From positions 4,931,121-4,995,120 of the forward strand of contig OZ025881.1 in the NCBI GenBank assembly GCA_964019415.1: a stretch of 64,000 nucleotides of DNA, in the 5' to 3' direction. Source of the stretch: Ianthella basta (taxonomy: Eukaryota > Porifera > Demospongiae > Verongiida > Ianthellidae). The position numbers were made by a program, and so were the translations under genes. The notes below the pieces were generated by a model. It worked only from the letters and a program-made list of their open reading frames with translations, was not told the DNA's origin and did not search any database. Positions 11,501 to 26,500 of the stretch are shown piece after piece (the stretch's first letter is position 1; each line of letters starts with the position of its first letter).

Positions 11501-14500
11501 AATACAGGTCTGGTTAGTGTCATGTTGTATGTATGTAGTATAACACGAACTCCATTCATTCTTCATTATGTAGATGTAACATTCAATGAAACTGCTAAGG
11601 AAGGGACTACCCGACTGGTGGCAGGAGCTAGTCCACTAGAGGGACGTGTTGAGATCTTCCTCCTTGGCCAATGGGGAACTGTGTGTGACTCAAACTGGGA
11701 TTTTGCAGATGCTACAGTTGTGTGCCATCAAATGGGGTACCTGAGAGCAGTGGGAGCACCTAGGTCTGCTGCATTTGGAGCTGGCAGTGGTCTGTCCTGG
11801 TACAGCAATGTACAGTGTACAGGGACTGAGAGGAACCTGACTGACTGCAGCAAGTCCTTTTCTTCCTTTGGAAGTGCCTGCCCCCATTCTCAAGATGCTG
11901 GTGTGGTGTGTTCAAGTAAGCTATAAATGAAGTGAGGGCTTCTCAGCTAGCTCAGGCATCAGAAAGGGTTGGTTCTCCAATACCAGCTTCACAACAGACA
12001 TTTCGACCAGATGCCAGCGCGAGCACTGGTCATATTTATAGCCTAGCATCTCATCATGCGCTGTCACCAGAAACCACATCAAGGGGTGTCACCGGAAGTT
12101 GTGGGATTGCCTTCCTCAAGGCAGCCATCCAACATCCAGGCAGCTCCAGCCCACCATCCCTGTTGAGGGAGGGGCGGTTCAGCCTGATGTGGATTGCCTC
12201 CTTGAGCATCAGCTCTTTGGGGGTCCTGGCTTGGTCAATCACCGTTGCCTCCTCCCATCTGATTGGATGGTGGTTCTCCCAGTGTCCCCTTCTGACAGGC
12301 ATCCCGGTGCTCCTTCATTCTCATCTCGAGCCTCCTCAGTGTCTCCCCAATGCAGGTCTCGCCACAGCTGCATGGGACTTGGTACACCACCTTGGACCTC
12401 TTCTCCAGCGCCAGTGTGTACTTCACCTTGATTAGCATGGAACGGAGAGACAGTCCAGACCTGAAGACAACCTTCATGCTGAACTTCCTACAGACCCATC
12501 TGATGTCCTCACTGACTCCTTCCATGTAGGGAAGCATCACCATTGCATGGGGGTCTGCGTCCCTCCTCCAGCAGTGGTGCCTCAGTGCATGGTCTCCACA
12601 TCTCGCCTGGAAGGAATGGATGAGAAGCGGATGAAGTTACTGGGGTAACCGTTCTGTCTCAGCACCTCGGTGAGGTGACACTCTTCCTTCTGTAAGTTGT
12701 CCTGCCTTACAGAAGGAAGAGTGGTGGAGAGACACTGAGGAGGCTCGAGATGAGAGAATGAAGGAGCACTGGGATGCCTGTCAGAATGGGACACTGCAGA
12801 AGTCAACCCTTGCAGAACATGCGTGGGAGAACCACCATCCAATCAGATGGGAGGAGGCAACGGTGATTGACCAAGCCAGGACCCCCAAAGCTGATGCTCA
12901 AGGAGGCAATCCACATCAGGCTGAACCGCCCCTCCCTCAACAGGGATGGTGGGCTGGAGCTACCTGGATGTTGGATGGCTGCCTTGAGGAAGGCAATCCC
13001 GCAACTTCCGGTGACGCCCCTTGATGTGGCTTCCGGTGACAGCGCATGATGAGATGCTAGGCTATAAATATGATCAGTGCTAGCGCCGGCATATCTTCGC
13101 CCTGAAGAAGACCAGAGCATCGGGTCGAAACATCGGCAAGGTTTTCAACCCTGTTGTGAAGCTGGTATTGGAGAACCAACCCTTTCTGAAGTAAACTATA
13201 TAATGTCACACTATATGATCACTTGTAGAGCCTTGAGGCTACTTTGGTAGTATGTAGATATTATCTTTGTTCCATGCTATGTAGTCTTAATGTAGATCCT
13301 GTTTCCATGGTAACCATTGTTGAGCTTTCAATTTGATGTAATTTGTCTGATGATGAAACCTGTGGCATATTGCATAGTGTTGTACTAGCAACCTTTGTGG
13401 TGTCCTCAATCGTCCAAGGAAGAATCAATCTACTGTGTGTCAGAACTCGGAATGCATTGCTGTTTCTAAAATAATATTGTAGACTTGTCTAGGGCTCTGG
13501 TATATGCAGAAGTTAAATCTGATATACGTCCTCTGTGGGTAGAGAGTGTTGGCCGTCTACAGAGTATATCTGTGAGATCCTTCTCATTAAATGTATGAAT
13601 ATTATAATAGGTTATCCAGCTTGTGGTATGGTGCTTTACTATTTGGGGAATGGCACAGTTATTCTTGATGAAGTAGCATGAATATGATAATTATCCATAT
13701 TGTCTGTATTCATTGTGTACATGCCCCTGCAGTGTATCCAAATTTTATTTAGGTAGTGCTACGACGATGTGAATGTACTCATGCATGTTATAGTACTTTC
13801 TCAGGAATGTTGAATAACATAACACCTGATACATGATGTCGTGCTTCTTGATGTGTTGCATTGTACATTTCTTTCATGTATCAATACAACAGATGACACA
13901 TTGAATGACACTGCAGCAGAGGGAACTGTCCGATTGATGGGAGGATCTAGTCCACTAGAAGGACGTGTTGAAATCTTCATCCTTGGTCAGTGGGGTACTG
14001 TATGTGATAATAGATGGGATTTTTCAGATGCTACAGTTGTGTGCCGTCAGTTGGGGTACCCAAGAGCAGTGGGACCTCGTTTGTCTGCTTCTTTTGGAGC
14101 TGGCAGTGGTCCATCCTGGTACAGCAATGTGGGGTGTGCAGGGACTGAGATGAATCTGACTGAATGCAGTAAATGGAGTGATTATACTGGAAGTGCTTGT
14201 TCCCATTCTCGAGATGCTGGAGTAGTATGTGCCAGTGAGTCTTCCAGGACTGTTAATCAATGGTCTTGGGGTGCATTTCATGCAACTAACACAAGGTAGA
14301 CTCCTACTCCATTTTATGTAACATAGTACATAATATTATACCAGAATGGCATAGATTGCAACTTGCACTGCATATTTAATAAAAGATATTGTGTTATTGT
14401 GTTCCTGTTGCTATAACTGAATTGATGAACTACATAATGGGATTGTAATAATGGCATATAAAATGAATTATGTAGTGATCATATAAAATTCAATTAAATT

Positions 14501-17500
14501 AATTTAATGTAAATTTTATTTTTGTAGGCAACAAACTCATAGCAGAAGAGGGCAGCATCCGATTGGTGGGAGGGGCCAGTCCACTTGAGGGACGTGTTGA
14601 GATCTTCTTCCTTGGCCATTGGGGTACTGTGTGTAGCAATTATTATAGCTACACCTGGGATCTCGCAGATGCTACAGTTGTGTGCCATCAGTTGGGGTAC
14701 CTGAGAGCAGTGGGAGCACCTAGGTCTGCTGCATTTGGAGCTGGCAGTGGTCCATCCTGGTACAGCAATGTGAGGTGTACAGGGACTGAGAGGAACCTAA
14801 TCGAGTGCAGCAAGTCCTTTTCTTCTCATGGAAATGCCTGCTCTCATTCTCAAGATGCTGGAGTAGTATGTTCAAGTGAGTTGTAATCAGGCAGATTGCA
14901 TTTTGCACTCTAGCTGTTGTCTGTCACATATGTTTATTATGGTATGTTAATGACTTCATAGCATGTATTGGTTTTGATATTGCCAGGTGATGCCTGTGTC
15001 CCCACTACATGACCTTTAGCCACATGTATTGATTGGTTGTGGGTTGAAATCATTAGTGACATATATATACCACCTGGCATAATTGCCCTTAAATCCCAAA
15101 AAATATATCAAGAGCATTGGGGTCAACTGGGAAAGGAACTGAACAGCTTACAGGATCCAAGGAGATGCATGGTCATGTGTTACCTGTTGCTTGGACAATG
15201 TCCTACAACAACAGTATGTGCTTATACTATTAGTGCAATTGCACAGTAAATATACAGTATTAGTGAAGACATTATCATTTCTGTATGTAGATGCCACAAT
15301 GAATGACACAGCTGCTGAAGGCACAGTCAGATTGGTGGGAGGAATTACTCCATTGGAGGGGCGTGTTGAGATTTTCCTCCTTGGCCAGTGGGGCACTGTG
15401 TGTAACTCCAACTGGGACTTTGCTGATGCTAGAGTGGTATGTCTTCAGTTAGGCTACCCAAGAGCAGTGGGAGCACCTAGGTCTGCTGCATTCGGAGCTG
15501 GCAGTAGTCCATCCTGGTACAGCAATGTGGGGTGTACAGGGACAGAGATGAATCTGACTGAGTGCAGCAAGTTCTACTCTTTGCTGGGAAGTGCTTGCTC
15601 TGCCACTCAGTATGCAAGGGTAATTTGCTCAGGTAATTCTAATACATAGCCTAAGATGTGATCTTGTTCTGTGCTCTTTGTTTCATATGGTACACGATTA
15701 TATATACACAGGATAGGAATGTGGAATAGACTGCATGAAAGTACACTAATATGGCAGACCATATTGCATTCATGTGCTCACATTTGCAATTAATGTCCTA
15801 CATGCAATCAATACACTAATAGTTACACCCGTAGCCAACCAACGGGTACATACATGTATGCATTCTGGTACCTAACTACAACTGTACCTTGCTGCATTTC
15901 CCAGCCAGGTTCTGAAGAAAAGTAAAGCCTTTAACCTATGTATACGAATATGCAATGAGTTGGCAAAAGGCCAGGGTATGCTGCAATAATTAATTTTAAG
16001 AGTTGTGAATGCCATTCAACAACCCAATGGAATAGTATCCATGGAAACATTCAAAGTCATTGTACAACACTGTTTGAATTTGAAACGATGCCTTAGCCAA
16101 TCATGGTAGATGTATTAGAATTCAAAGTGGTTGCCAAGCAACCAGGATTTCCGACTAAATGAATTGGATGTTATGAATAATCTTCAGTGCAGTATTCATG
16201 ATAGATATCCCATGTTAGTGTGATTTGGAAATGTGGTATTAAACCACATGCCACATACCCTTTCTTGGCCTGATCACATCAAAAAAGCAATGGAGAAATC
16301 CTTCAGAACCCGGCTGGGAGAGCAAGAACTGGAGCAACCCAAGGCATGTAGTAAAGTAACTAACACACCAAGGGAGCAGTACACTGTAGCAATTCTGCAA
16401 GAATTGAAGAGCCTGTGAAAAGAAAAACTGAAAACAAGAAAGACACGTGATGCACCACTGCCTGGGACAATATATACTAATAAAACCACACATAATAAAG
16501 GATGACAATGTAACACTGAACAAAGTAGATAGTACAATAAACTGGAACAATAGCTGGCTATAGCTATTGAGATTTAGTGCATTAGAGTATAACCAACACC
16601 TGTGTACATGGAGGGTGGGTAGGAGTTGCTTCAGTAGCTGTTAGCAAGTGAATGAACTGTTGCTAAGGACTGGACGTTATATGCAGCAGCTTAGTGAGTT
16701 CAAACTTTAATTATTTGAGTATTCTGGATTTGCGCCATCTTGGCGGTAATTTTGTCATCACTTCCTAATTTATAATGTCACGGCTCAATTGCCCACATGT
16801 ACTCATGACTGGTTATTCTGGACATTAACACTGATTAACCTTTGGTGAAACTGCAGTTAAGAGCACAAGGGAATCCACTTCCATGCACGGAGAATAGCTG
16901 TACTTCCTCCAGGTGCAGACACCCTCATGGTCACTTAGCAGTTGGTTCTTAATTGCTTAGTTCTAGCAAGATGATGCAATAGTGACAGTCAGTCATCATC
17001 CCTTGAAACTAAACCTTACAGACCCTCATGCTAGACAACTAGCCTGCACAATCATGTTAGTAATACTGTATTTAAAGTTCTTTGGTATCTTTCTGCTGTA
17101 TGCTCTTTCATTGGTGCAGATGTCTTACTGAATGATACAACTGCTGAAGGTACTGTTCGACTGGTTGGAGGGACCAGTGCACTGGAGGGACGAGTTGAGA
17201 TCTTCCTCCTTGGACAGTGGGGCACTGTGTGCGGTTCTAGTTGGGATCTTGCGGATGCTACAGTTGTGTGCCATCAGTTGGGGTACCTGAGAGCAGTGGG
17301 AGCAACTAGGTATGCTGCATTTGGAGCTGGTAGTGGTCCATCCTGGTACAATCACATAGACTGTGATGGAAGTGAAAGAAACCTGACTGAATGCAACAAT
17401 AATGGGCTCTTTTGGTATGCCTGCTCGCATTCTCAAGATGTAGGAGTTATGTGTTCAAGTAAGTACTAACAGGAAGAGAATTTGATTATTTTGCTGTATG

Positions 17501-20500
17501 TGTGTGTGCTGTCTGTCCACTTCAGGGTTGCTACATAATTATTCAAAGTGTAGTAGACATGCCGGGCAGAGGTAGGCATGGACACATATGGCCTCCTTCA
17601 ACAACAAGTATAAATGGGAAGGCCCACACCAAGAATTTATGCAGTGCTAGTGGAGATATACTGAGCTACCTAACTATAGCTAGTGGATGGCAACATCCAC
17701 TGGCAGTAAACTGTATGCCTATCACTTTCAGTACAATATCAAAAATGGATCTGGCCTGAGTCTGACCTTGAACTCAACACTACTAAGCTCAGTACCACCC
17801 CACTAAGATCACTGCATATGTAGGTACTGTTTACCAGGTTGACCGATATTCCAAACTTGGACCAATTAATGCTCAGAGAGATGTAGACCAGGCAGACCAT
17901 TTCTCCTGGAAATTGTTCCCTTTGACCAAACTTTTTGGTGGCCCAAGATTTCTCTGAAAGCCCATTTCTTCAGCTCTCCTGTGGAGATTTTTGATTGTCA
18001 CTGTGATACCCCTGACTGCTTATCCTTGTGGATGCTAGCTTAACTATGATTGCTGTGGTGCTTCTTTTTGCTTTAAGCATGCCCTAGATTGAGAGTATGA
18101 TGAATTGAGAAACTCCCCTGCCCTTGTGCAGGATCTATGAGGGAAAAATTGATTGCCTCAGTCATTATAGCCATGGTGTTTGTCACTTAATAGTTGTTAT
18201 AATTTAGTTTAGAGAACAGACTATACCTATAAGTGCCTATTAACTCTAATCTGAGATGTATTGTATAGAACATGCAGTCTAGGTGATACTTTATCTTGCC
18301 ATGGGTCTTTCTCTTGTATTTTATTATGAACTCTTTTTACACATTTATATAGATGTTAATTTAAATGACACAGCAGATGAAGGCACTGTCAGACTAGTGG
18401 GAGGGACCACTCCTTTGGAGGGACGTGTTGAGATCTTTCTCCTTGGCCAGTGGGGTACCGTATGTGACTATTATGTATACTCAGGCTACAGATACAACTG
18501 GGATCTTGCAGATGCTACAGTTGTGTGCCATCAGTTGGGGTACCTGAGAGCAGTGGGAGCTAATAGGTCTGCTGCTTTTGGAGCTGGCAGTGGTCCATCC
18601 TGGTACATTGGCGTGAGGTGTGGAGGAAATATGCACAACCTGACTGAGTGTCACAGTGATGGACGGTCAGGGAGTGCTTGTTACCATTCTCAAGATGCAG
18701 GTGTGATTTGCTCCAGTGAGTTAACTTTCAGTTTGTTTGAGATATACAGTGCTTGTATTTTGGTACTGTCAGCTTGTATTCTTTGACTACATGCTTCTAT
18801 TTTCATGGTGTGTAAGCATATTTGTTTGTAGCTCATCTAGCATCAAAGACACTGACTTGACTGTGGAGTATCTGATAGGGCATACAGTGTTGCTAGGCTA
18901 CATAAATCCAGAAAGATGTATTCCTGCAGAGAGGGCTGTGAAACATGTTCTGTAGCCCACATGGGAAGACCAGATCTTGAATGTAGCCAAGGAAGTGCTG
19001 AGAAGGCTTGTGCAATTCCATGGCTTTATGGGCTACTTGGCATCATCTTGATCTGAAGCGTTGCTCACAGGAATGGTTTTATGGGTCTATCTCCTGATAT
19101 ACCTCGTCTTTCTCTTCTCACTACCAACCTAAGTTAATTGTAGCTTGGTGCACACTAGCCAAAGTTAGCAATTTTTCAGATATTTTGAACAGATGACATT
19201 ACAGTCACCATTATCAGTGACATTGCAGTCATCAGTGACACTACAGTCACCTTCATCAGTCACTGATGAAGGTGACTGCAATGTCACTGAAATGTCAGAC
19301 TCTGAACAATTGTTAACTGGCTAGTGTGCACCAAGCTATATTGGACAATTTCCTAGCCACTCAGGCCTCTACAAACCAAAGTTAAGTTAAAGTTATATAA
19401 TAGATGGCCAATTGCAGAGAGCCCTTTGACCAGCCAAAGAGAGAGTGCTCAAAGCATAATTATGTTGCTGTTATAAATGAACCAAAGGCAGCCAGCTGTG
19501 GCCTACTGTAACACTCCTAGCTAAAGTGCCACTCATGCACCAAGCTAACCTCTGTCCTTAATTGTACATACATTTCATCCCTTCTTGCTTTAAACACCAG
19601 GATGAGAGGCCACACCAGCCCAGTAAAGTATATCTTTGGTTTGTCATTTCTATCACCTGTACCATCCCACGACTGCTTTCATCATTCCATGGTTCTATTC
19701 AAAGGACTTGAGATGTTTAGTTAGGTTGTCAATGAGCTGACGTGTAACAGCCTGAAAGGCACAGTAAGATGTTTCAACCATGAAGACTCTTGTCAGCTAT
19801 ACCTTATACGTACTTTGTAGCTGACAGAGACATTCATGTCCTATATTTTGTGCCAATTTTCTGCTAATACCAGCTCACTGAACACTTGATTTCATTCACT
19901 ACCAAACTTAGCTATGAACTTCTAGCATGTCATACATCCATTGGGTTGATAATGGCATTAAGCCTCCATGCAAGGAGGGTAACCATCTAGCTGATGTCAG
20001 ACTTGAATAGGATTCATTGAAACTTTTAACCATATCTTTACAGAGTATGTCGTTACTACATTCTGTAGGTGCATAATACGTATTATATAGTACTGTTTGG
20101 TCTCACTGGCCATCTGAAACTGCCCCGATTGTAGCTTTGACTGCAAGGGGAACCCCATGATAATTCCTCTCTCTGTTCTCTGGTCCAACAGAGAACAACA
20201 TTCTTCCAGAATCACCGACTCATACTCCTCATTAGCTATACACCATTAATTATATAGTACCTTGTTTTCAGGCAGGCCAGCTGTAGCATCAACACCACAG
20301 TGCACACAAATGATGAACACATGTTGTTTGCAACTGTATACTTAGACCAGATCGCTAGCCACTCTTACACATTTTGTCTTGGACTCTGCATTGATCACAA
20401 ACTTTCCTCTAGGCCCAGACTCCATTATTGTCTCCAGTCAGTCCATGTGTCATCCTGACAGTCCAAACTTGTATCTCATCTTCTCCATCTTTCCCAAAAA

Positions 20501-23500
20501 ATCATCCATGTACATAACAGCTTCCATGCATTCCTTAATTGTCCAAGATGAGCACATAAACAGAGACATTCATAGTTGCATGGCACTACATTGTTGATAC
20601 TGCCACCATCGTAGTGAGTGTTGTATTTCTAGAATGTACAGTATATTATTGTTTGATACATTCATACACCATCTGTCATTTAATTTATAATATGTAACCA
20701 GGCCTGACATAACAAGGAATACAATTATTTGACTTCAATAAAACAAACCCTATCCAGGTATGCAATCATAATTCATATAACCACTTTGTCATAGGCTAGC
20801 ATAAATGTGTATGCACAATTTTATTGCATCTGGTAGGATGTCAGAACCTATGCTCCCATGAGGTGCTTGACTGTTAAGCCAGGTTCACTGAGGTATGAGA
20901 ATCAAGTAACTAAATACTATTGCTTCACTGACTAAGGATTCTTGTAAAGTATCTAAGCAAGCATACTTTCAAGGCAAATACAATGCTAGTAATCTGTCCT
21001 TTCATGCATCTTTAGTGGTGAAGACTCATCTTCAAGTAATCAAAGAGTTCTTCTCACTTTCTCTGTTGATGTGTGCATTAAGGTTAGCCCTTGGTGCTAC
21101 ATTTGGTCATCTAATTGCACAACTGTTCAGCCACCTCATTATATGCACAGTAGACAACCTACATTACAAGCCTGAAAGGCCATACGTAGGTCAGCTAGCC
21201 TAGGTACTAATCAGCCATTGTATTCAGCTGTGTCTACAAAAAACAAAGACAATAGAACTCTTTTCTGTCTAACTGTATCTACTGTAACCAGTGTACATGT
21301 TTACCTTTACAGATACCACACTGAATGACACTGCAGAAGAAGGCAGTGTCCGATTGGTGGGAGGAGCCACTCCACAAAAGGGACGTGTTGAGCTCTTCCT
21401 CCTTGGACAGTGGGGCACTGTGTGTGGTTCTAGTTGGGATCTTGCGGATGCTACAGTTGTGTGCCATCAGTTGGGGTACCTGAGAGCAGTGGGAGCACCT
21501 AGGTCTGCTGCATTTGGAGCAGGCAGTGGTCCATCCTGGTACAGCAATTTGAGGTGTACAGGGACTGAGAGGAAGCTGACTGAGTGCAGCAATAGTGGTA
21601 AATTTACTGGAACTGCCTGCTCTCATACTCAAGATGCAGGAGTAGTATGTTCAAGTGAGCCAAGCTATACTCTGTCAGCTTTGTACCACTATGTGTGTCC
21701 TTGTGTGGATGTGTTGGTTTAGTCAGTGCTGTTGATTCATTGCTTGCCTTTATATGGCTTGCACAATTTCCCTCCATTACGGGAAAGATGCCTTGTTTTT
21801 CATACGTTTACAGACTGCGTATTTGGCAATCTGGTTACTTAACGTTTCAAAAAAGAGGTGCTGTGCCAAAGGGAAGAGCACTCATACTCTGCCCTGCAAC
21901 AGAGCTGCAGCTAACACTGTCTATGGCATTGTGTTGCTGCAAATCTGCAAACATATGACACTAAAAAGTGCAATGCCTAAGAGAAGCCGCTTGCATTCAC
22001 TGGTGCGCAATGGGACACCAAACTACAGCAGCCAAAGCATGCCATAATCAAGAAGATGTGCGCGCTGCACAGAAACAGGACAATTGCACTAAGTTGTGTA
22101 GCTAAGACATATATAGCTTGGCTAGGAGTGTGCAAGCTGCAACTACAATAGTACAGAGGAAGAAATTAAAGGAGTTTATGCAGCACCTTATTTCCAGCTA
22201 GAATCCTCTTTGCTTCCATTCTATCAATTACGCAGCTGTTTGCATGCCCTTTACAGCAAATACATTATTTTGCATTGTCAGTGCATGCACGAAGCCACAT
22301 ACCATATACGCTTTAACTTTCGCGGGGTTAAACGTTTGCGGGTTTTGCGGTTTAGCAGCCATCCATGAAAGTTTCACCCTGCGAAAAATTAGACCAGTGA
22401 GCAAAGGTCACTGTACGATTATGTCACAAAATTGCAAAATAGCGGCGATTCGCGGTGGCAACTTTGATTGTGCGGCATAGACACCCTCCACCAATGAAAT
22501 GGAGTACACCAATAGGGCCAGAGTTCAGAGTAAACACCATGAAGATTCTTCTTCACTAGCACTACAAATATCATTTAATGCTACGATTCGCACAACGTAC
22601 GTACGGCGAATAGCTATTCATTGGCGAGTATCTATAATGCCCCAAAGTGACATCAGCAGTTGAGAAAGCGTTTGCAAGGCCACGTGTGTTCAGGTACTGG
22701 ATTGTTTCTTCGTGTGTATTGGGGAGGGTATAGCTAGCCAGGCTAAGACCCTACAACCACAAAAATATAAACAGGAAATCCTGAAAAATCGCGAACCGTG
22801 AAAGTTTAACCCCGCGAAAGTTAAAGCGCATACGGTATTGCATGCAATTCTAGCTATTTGTTCACATCATGCCACACACTTCTGGCAACAACAGATTTGC
22901 ATCACTCTTTTCACCTTTACATATACTCCGCTTGCTTCATTTCTACCATAGACAGTCTATGCAATCAATCAATCAATCAATCACCACAGCTTATCTCCTA
23001 TGCAGGAGGTCGCCGCTATCTTTACAGTATTTAAAAATTGATGTCATAGTTCAGTGTAAAATCTATGCATAGTCTATAGTCAATATGTAGTATTATTCAA
23101 ATCTATGGCTAGAAACTGTCAATCCATTTCTTTCTAGGTCTTCCTCTTGGCCTTTTCCCTGCAATTTCCTCAATTTACACCTTCTTCACTAATCCGTTGT
23201 CTTCCATCTGCTCCAGCTTCTCCTTCCATGCTCTTTGTTTTCTTTTCACTTTCTCCATCACCTCCTCTTGTCCAACTGCCTCTCTCACATCTGCATTTCT
23301 TACTCGGTCCATCATCGTCACTCCTTCGACTCTTCTCAGGTAAGCCATCTCTGTTGCCCCTAGTCTACTCTCATGTCTCTTCATCACTGTCCATGTCTCA
23401 CTACCATACAGCATGGTTGGTAGCATTATTGCATTGTACACCCTCATCTTTGTGGCTTTCTTCAACTCCTTCCTATCCAACACCTCCTTCCACATTGCTC

Positions 23501-26500
23501 CTATCACTCACACTGCTGCTCCCACTCTCTGTTCAATTTCCTCTTCACATGTCCCATCTGCACTCAGGATAGCTCCTAGGTATTTCATATTCTGCGCTTG
23601 TTCTATCTCTTCCCCATCCACACACACTTTGCATTCTTCTCCTTTCCTACTAACCATCATCACTTTAGTCTTGCCCCAATGTATCCTCATTCCCCAGTTA
23701 CTCATTGCCTTCTTCAACTCCCTCAAATTTGCCTCCATGTCCTCCTTTCTCTCCATTAGTAGCATCACATCATCTGCAAATAACACTACACTCACTTCAG
23801 TAGTTGACATCTACACACCTCCAACAAAATCCTTCATTCCTTCCCTCACTATCTTATCCATGAACACATTGAACAGCCATGGTGACATGACACTCTATGC
23901 TTCTACCAATAATGCAGCTGTTTGCATGCCTTTAACTGCAAATTAATACCTTATCTCGCGTTGTCAGTGCATTCCAAGTGATTCTAGCTACCTGTCCACA
24001 TCATGCCTCCCACATCATATAATTATACATAGCTGCAGATGATGGTTGCATCCTACCAACTGGCACACACACACTGGTGTAAACCACACTGGTAGTGCCA
24101 GGCCGTTGTGGGATCGCTGTCGTCGTGGCGCCGGAGCAGGGATGCCTGCCAAGGGTGGGCTTTCCTGCTAGTATTCAACATAAACGATAGTACATTGTAA
24201 CATACAGTATCTAAGATGGTCACTGTCTTAGGCAGCTACTGTACTGTACCTCTCTAAAACAGCCAGCCTGCACGTAATAGCACTTAACAATGCAATCTAC
24301 CTCAGTCTGTAGAGCAGCCACCTCTATAAATGTTAGTCATAACTGACACACAGACGCTGCCTAGGACAAGTTTCACTGCATACACAGACATTGTGCCAGG
24401 ATGAAAGATAGCACTATGACCTACCTAGGTTCTCTACTTCACCACCAACTCAACTGTGTCAATTTTGTGCAGATGGTGAAAATGACACAGTTTCGGTAGG
24501 CACTGTCAGACTGGTAGGAGGGAGTGTTGCAACAGAAGGACGTGTTGAAGTGTACCACTTTGGGCAGTGGGGTACCATCTGCAACAACCAGTGGGACTTT
24601 CGTGATGCTACAGTTGTGTGCCATCAGTTGGGGTACCAGAGAGCAGTGGGAGCACAAAGGTCTTCTTCAATTGGAGTTGGCACTGGTCCATCCTGGTACA
24701 GCAATGTGGGGTGTACAGGGACTGAGAAGAACCTGACTGAGTGTAGCAAGTCCATTTCACTTTTTGGAACTGCCTGCTACCATAATCAAGATGCAGGAGT
24801 GGCATGTTCAGGTTAGTCTATATATTTGGTAAGTTAAGCTATTGGAAGACCAGTGGAGTGGTGATAGTTGATCATGAGTGGCTGCAAAAAGTCTGCAGCA
24901 TGGTGCTGTGAGGATTGAGAATGAGGTTCCCCTGCAACACTAGTTGACTTCCACTTGCCACTGATCGATAGCTATGCATTTTAGTCCTGTAAAGTGTTCA
25001 TTCCATTTTATTTGATACCACTACATTGTACGTATGTAGTAACTCATTTGAATACTGAGCATTCACAAATTGTATCTGTCATATGCAATGGTATGAAATA
25101 CATAGAATACATTATGTGCTTCTGATCAAGCTTGATGAAATTTGAGCATGACTTGCACAGGAAGCTTCGAGTGAGCAAAATTGTGTTCCTGGACCACTTT
25201 AATGCACAAGAACCCTTGCTTTTGCCAAACATTCTACAGGCCTATTATATGGTAGTGTGCCGTTGTTGAGTAATACATTACAGTAGAAAGACTGTATCAA
25301 GAAGAATCTGAACAGCTAGTATGAGGAGCAGACTGTGAAGTGTTTCTAGTAATGAAGGAATGGACAGATGTAAATGGCAGAGGATGATTGAAACAAAAAT
25401 GTGTGCATAATGATCATGAAAAAATGATTGAGAAAGACCAGGAGACACTTAGAGTGTTTGTATTCCTCACCTGTTATCTTGAGTCGTGACTTCCATTAGA
25501 TTGCTCACAAATACAACCCATTCATCATGCATGTGAACGGGCTCTCATGAGTTGGTACAGATGAGCATTTTGAACAAATACTGCAAAGACCAGTGCAAGC
25601 CATGCATCACACACTCAGTAGGTATTTTGACCATTATTAGCATTTCCTTCCTCATAGGATTCATTTGTGCTCAGCAATGTCTAAATGTAGTAGGCTGCAT
25701 TCACATAACAAGTAGATGCACTATATTGATTTCTTTGTACAGTGCAATTTTATGCAGAATGTATACATTTTCTGTGATACAATTTCATTTCTTAGACATC
25801 ACAGTGAATGACACAGCAGATGAGGGCACTGCCCGATTGGTGGGAGGGGTCAGTCCCCTGGAGGGGCGTATTGAGATTTTTCATCTTGGACAGTGGGGTA
25901 CTGTGTGCGATTACAACTGGGACCTTGCAGATGCTACAGTTGTGTGCCATGAATTAGGCTATTTGAGAGCAGTGGGAGCACCTAGGTCTGCTGCATTTGG
26001 ACCTGGCAGTGGTCCATCCTGGTACAGGCATGTGAGGTGTACAGGGAATGAGAGAAACCTGACTGAATGTAGCAAGTCCTTTGTTTCCCTTGGAAATGCC
26101 TGTCACCATTATCAAGATGCTGGAGTAGTGTGTTCAAGTGAGCTGTAAACAAGTCCAGTGCAATCCTTCTGCTATAAATGTATTCCTTATAGATAAGTTC
26201 ATGCTTTAGGAAATTACTCTGTTCTGCTTTACTAAAGTACACAATTTACTTGCATTAAGTTAATATTTCTGTTAAATAAGTTAAGAGTAAGAGTATAAAT
26301 ACTTACTAAATACTAAGAAAAGAGTTAAATACTTATTGTGTAAGCTGCATATAATTATTATATGACTACTTCTTCATTTGCATGTAAGCACTATATAATT
26401 TCATGCATTTTGTTTATATGCAGTTTCTTTTGGAATCTGTGGAGAAACTTGCACTGTATTCATAGCTGTTGTACATGCATTTGCATACTGAATGCAACTT

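Noticed and set aside
16233-16550. Short frames in the SRCR 11-12 intron
   Set aside because: No domain, no splice fit with the receptor and weak length.
7421-21632. Numerous ~60-127-residue minus-strand frames with CSHCSQVPQLMAHNCSI
   Set aside because: They are antisense shadows of the near-identical SRCR exon cores.
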